From an uncultured Verrucomicrobiota bacterium (lineage in GTDB: Bacteria > Verrucomicrobiota > Kiritimatiellia > RFP12 > UBA1067), in NCBI GenBank assembly GCA_945613785.1, contig CALZAJ010000091.1:1-6665 (forward strand): a stretch of DNA of 6,665 bases, given 5' to 3'. The translations under genes were made by a program, and so were the position numbers. The notes under the pieces were generated by a model. It saw only the letters and a program-made list of their open reading frames with translations. It had not been told where the DNA came from and made no database searches. Positions 6,187 to 6,665 of the stretch are shown here, one piece after another (the first letter of the stretch is position 1; every line of letters starts with the position of its first letter).

Positions 6187-6665
6187 TCAATCGAAGAACC
6201 GGTAGAACTGATACCACTGCAGCGGATGTCTCCGGACCTCCCCTTCCAGGAACGAGATGTAGTCGTCCAGCAGGTCCTCGGCGGAGAGACGCCGCGCACG
6301 GACCTCATACGCATTCCAGCCTGTGCTCACGCAGGTGATGCCATAGATAGGGCACTCCATCATCTTCGCAAATCGCAGCACGCCCTTCGGCCACTTGCAC
6401 TTGCGTCCGAAAAACGGACGCACCAACGAGGCCTTCGACCCCGCCGACAAACGGTCGGCCGCCATCAACACGATTTCGCCACGTCCAATCGCCTCCTGCA
6501 TCTCCACGGCCGTCTCCACCCCGATATCCTCGACAGCATGAAGCGTCAATTGACTGTTATCAAGATTCTTTGCAAAGATCTCTGTAAATATCGCGTTGTG
6601 TCCCATCTGCTGGAAGGCATGGACCTTCGGGGTCTGTCCCCGCCCTTGCGGGGTCTGTCCCCACG
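6187..6665 (-). CDS. LpxL/HtrB-like lysophospholipid/lipid A acyltransferase, C-terminal part (partial)
   Basis: C-terminal portion of an inner-membrane-associated acyltransferase of the lipid A late-acyltransferase superfamily, which transfers an acyl chain to lipid A or a related lipid. Counting from the ATG at 6606, visible blocks are DIGVETAVEMQEAI (27-40), VLMAADR (46-52), RPFFGRKCKWPKG (63-75), FAKMMECPIYG (79-89) and the end HPLQWYQFYRFFD (127-139), typical of the family's C-terminus. The frame stays open through the window edge; upstream of that ATG it reads KVHAFQQ, so 6606 is internal and not a believable start. Beyond KVHAFQQ the frame runs into a palindromic repeat. The catalytic H(x4)D/E motif would lie further upstream and is not seen, so I cannot tell whether the gene is complete, repeat-interrupted or a remnant. 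An intrinsic terminator follows about 90 bases downstream. Confidence 0.75.
   Translation of the reverse strand, partial: WGQTPQGRGQTPKVHAFQQMGHNAIFTEIFAKNLDNSQLTLHAVEDIGVETAVEMQEAIGRGEIVLMAADRLSAGSKASLVRPFFGRKCKWPKGVLRFAKMMECPIYGITCVSTGWNAYEVRARRLSAEDLLDDYISFLEGEVRRHPLQWYQFYRFFD
6629..6662. repeat. Tandem palindromic repeat, two copies of GGGGTCTGTCCCC
   Basis: Two identical 13-base units lie at 6629-6641 and 6650-6662, separated by GCCCTTGC, giving a 21-base period. Each unit is a small palindrome (GGGG/CCCC around TCTGT). The CCCCGC of the first and GCGGGG of the second can also pair around CCTT (6638-6653). In the acyltransferase frame the array has no stop and reads as a seven-residue period (GQTPQGR GQTP). 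The window ends three bases after the second unit, so the array may continue. From memory, short palindromes of this kind are multi-copy in some bacterial genomes; no transposase is visible here. Confidence 0.85.

Noticed and set aside
6187..6606. Complete short acyltransferase starting at the ATG at 6606
   Set aside because: The frame is open upstream with family-like residues, there is no promoter or Shine-Dalgarno before the ATG, and the family's N-terminal catalytic motif is missing.
6629..6662. CRISPR array or insertion-sequence end
   Set aside because: Two 13-base palindromes with an 8-base gap are too short for CRISPR, and no transposase, longer terminal inverted repeat or target duplication is visible.
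1..6665. Defence, phage or biosynthetic novelty system
   Set aside because: All genes belong to recognised housekeeping, envelope or widespread families, and gaps between genes are under 140 bases.

Overview
The window carries seven protein-coding genes, all on the minus strand, packed with short or overlapping junctions. High GC with clean homology to Gram-negative envelope and core-metabolism families points to a diderm bacterium. Three features suggest, but do not prove, a lineage in or near the PVC superphylum (Kiritimatiellota/Verrucomicrobiota/Lentisphaerota type): a CdsA whose usual PGHGG...DR signature reads NGMGG...DM, a secreted DUF6528 propeller, and an LpxL-like acyltransferase.

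In the direction of transcription (right to left): (1) 6665-6187, the 3' part of an LpxL/HtrB-like acyltransferase, open to the window edge and running into a tandem GGGGTCTGTCCCC repeat; (2) a strong intrinsic terminator (6071-6099) followed at once by an extended -10 promoter; (3) 6043-5087, an exported DUF6528-type beta-propeller protein, overlapping by 11 bases (4) 5097-4231, a PHP-domain phosphoesterase of the RNase AM / YciV-TrpH type; (5) 4185-2908 purA, (6) 2908-2210 uppS and (7) 2213-1542 cdsA, a tightly coupled operon with TGATG and ATGA junctions, read from a promoter buried in the end of the PHP gene; (8) 1471-98, a shortened WbpM/CapD-like membrane nucleotide-sugar 4,6-dehydratase with its own promoter; (9) 1-97, an intergenic stretch with overlapping, oppositely oriented promoter-like sequences.

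Functionally the window is mostly envelope construction: UppS makes the undecaprenyl carrier, CdsA makes CDP-diacylglycerol for phospholipids, the WbpM-like protein prepares a deoxy-amino-sugar nucleotide for surface glycans, and the acyltransferase acylates a lipid A-like or related lipid. PurA (AMP synthesis) and the PHP phosphoesterase (RNA/nucleotide turnover) are the nucleotide-metabolism members.

I see no defence system, CRISPR array, prophage, tRNA/rRNA or transposase. The most interesting signals are at fine scale: two genes whose -10 box (TGGTATAAT) ends exactly 7 bases before the ATG, implying leaderless mRNAs; a two-way promoter at the left end; an in-frame 21-base-period palindromic repeat in the acyltransferase at the right edge; and a WbpM homologue without its middle Rossmann domain and C-terminal tail.
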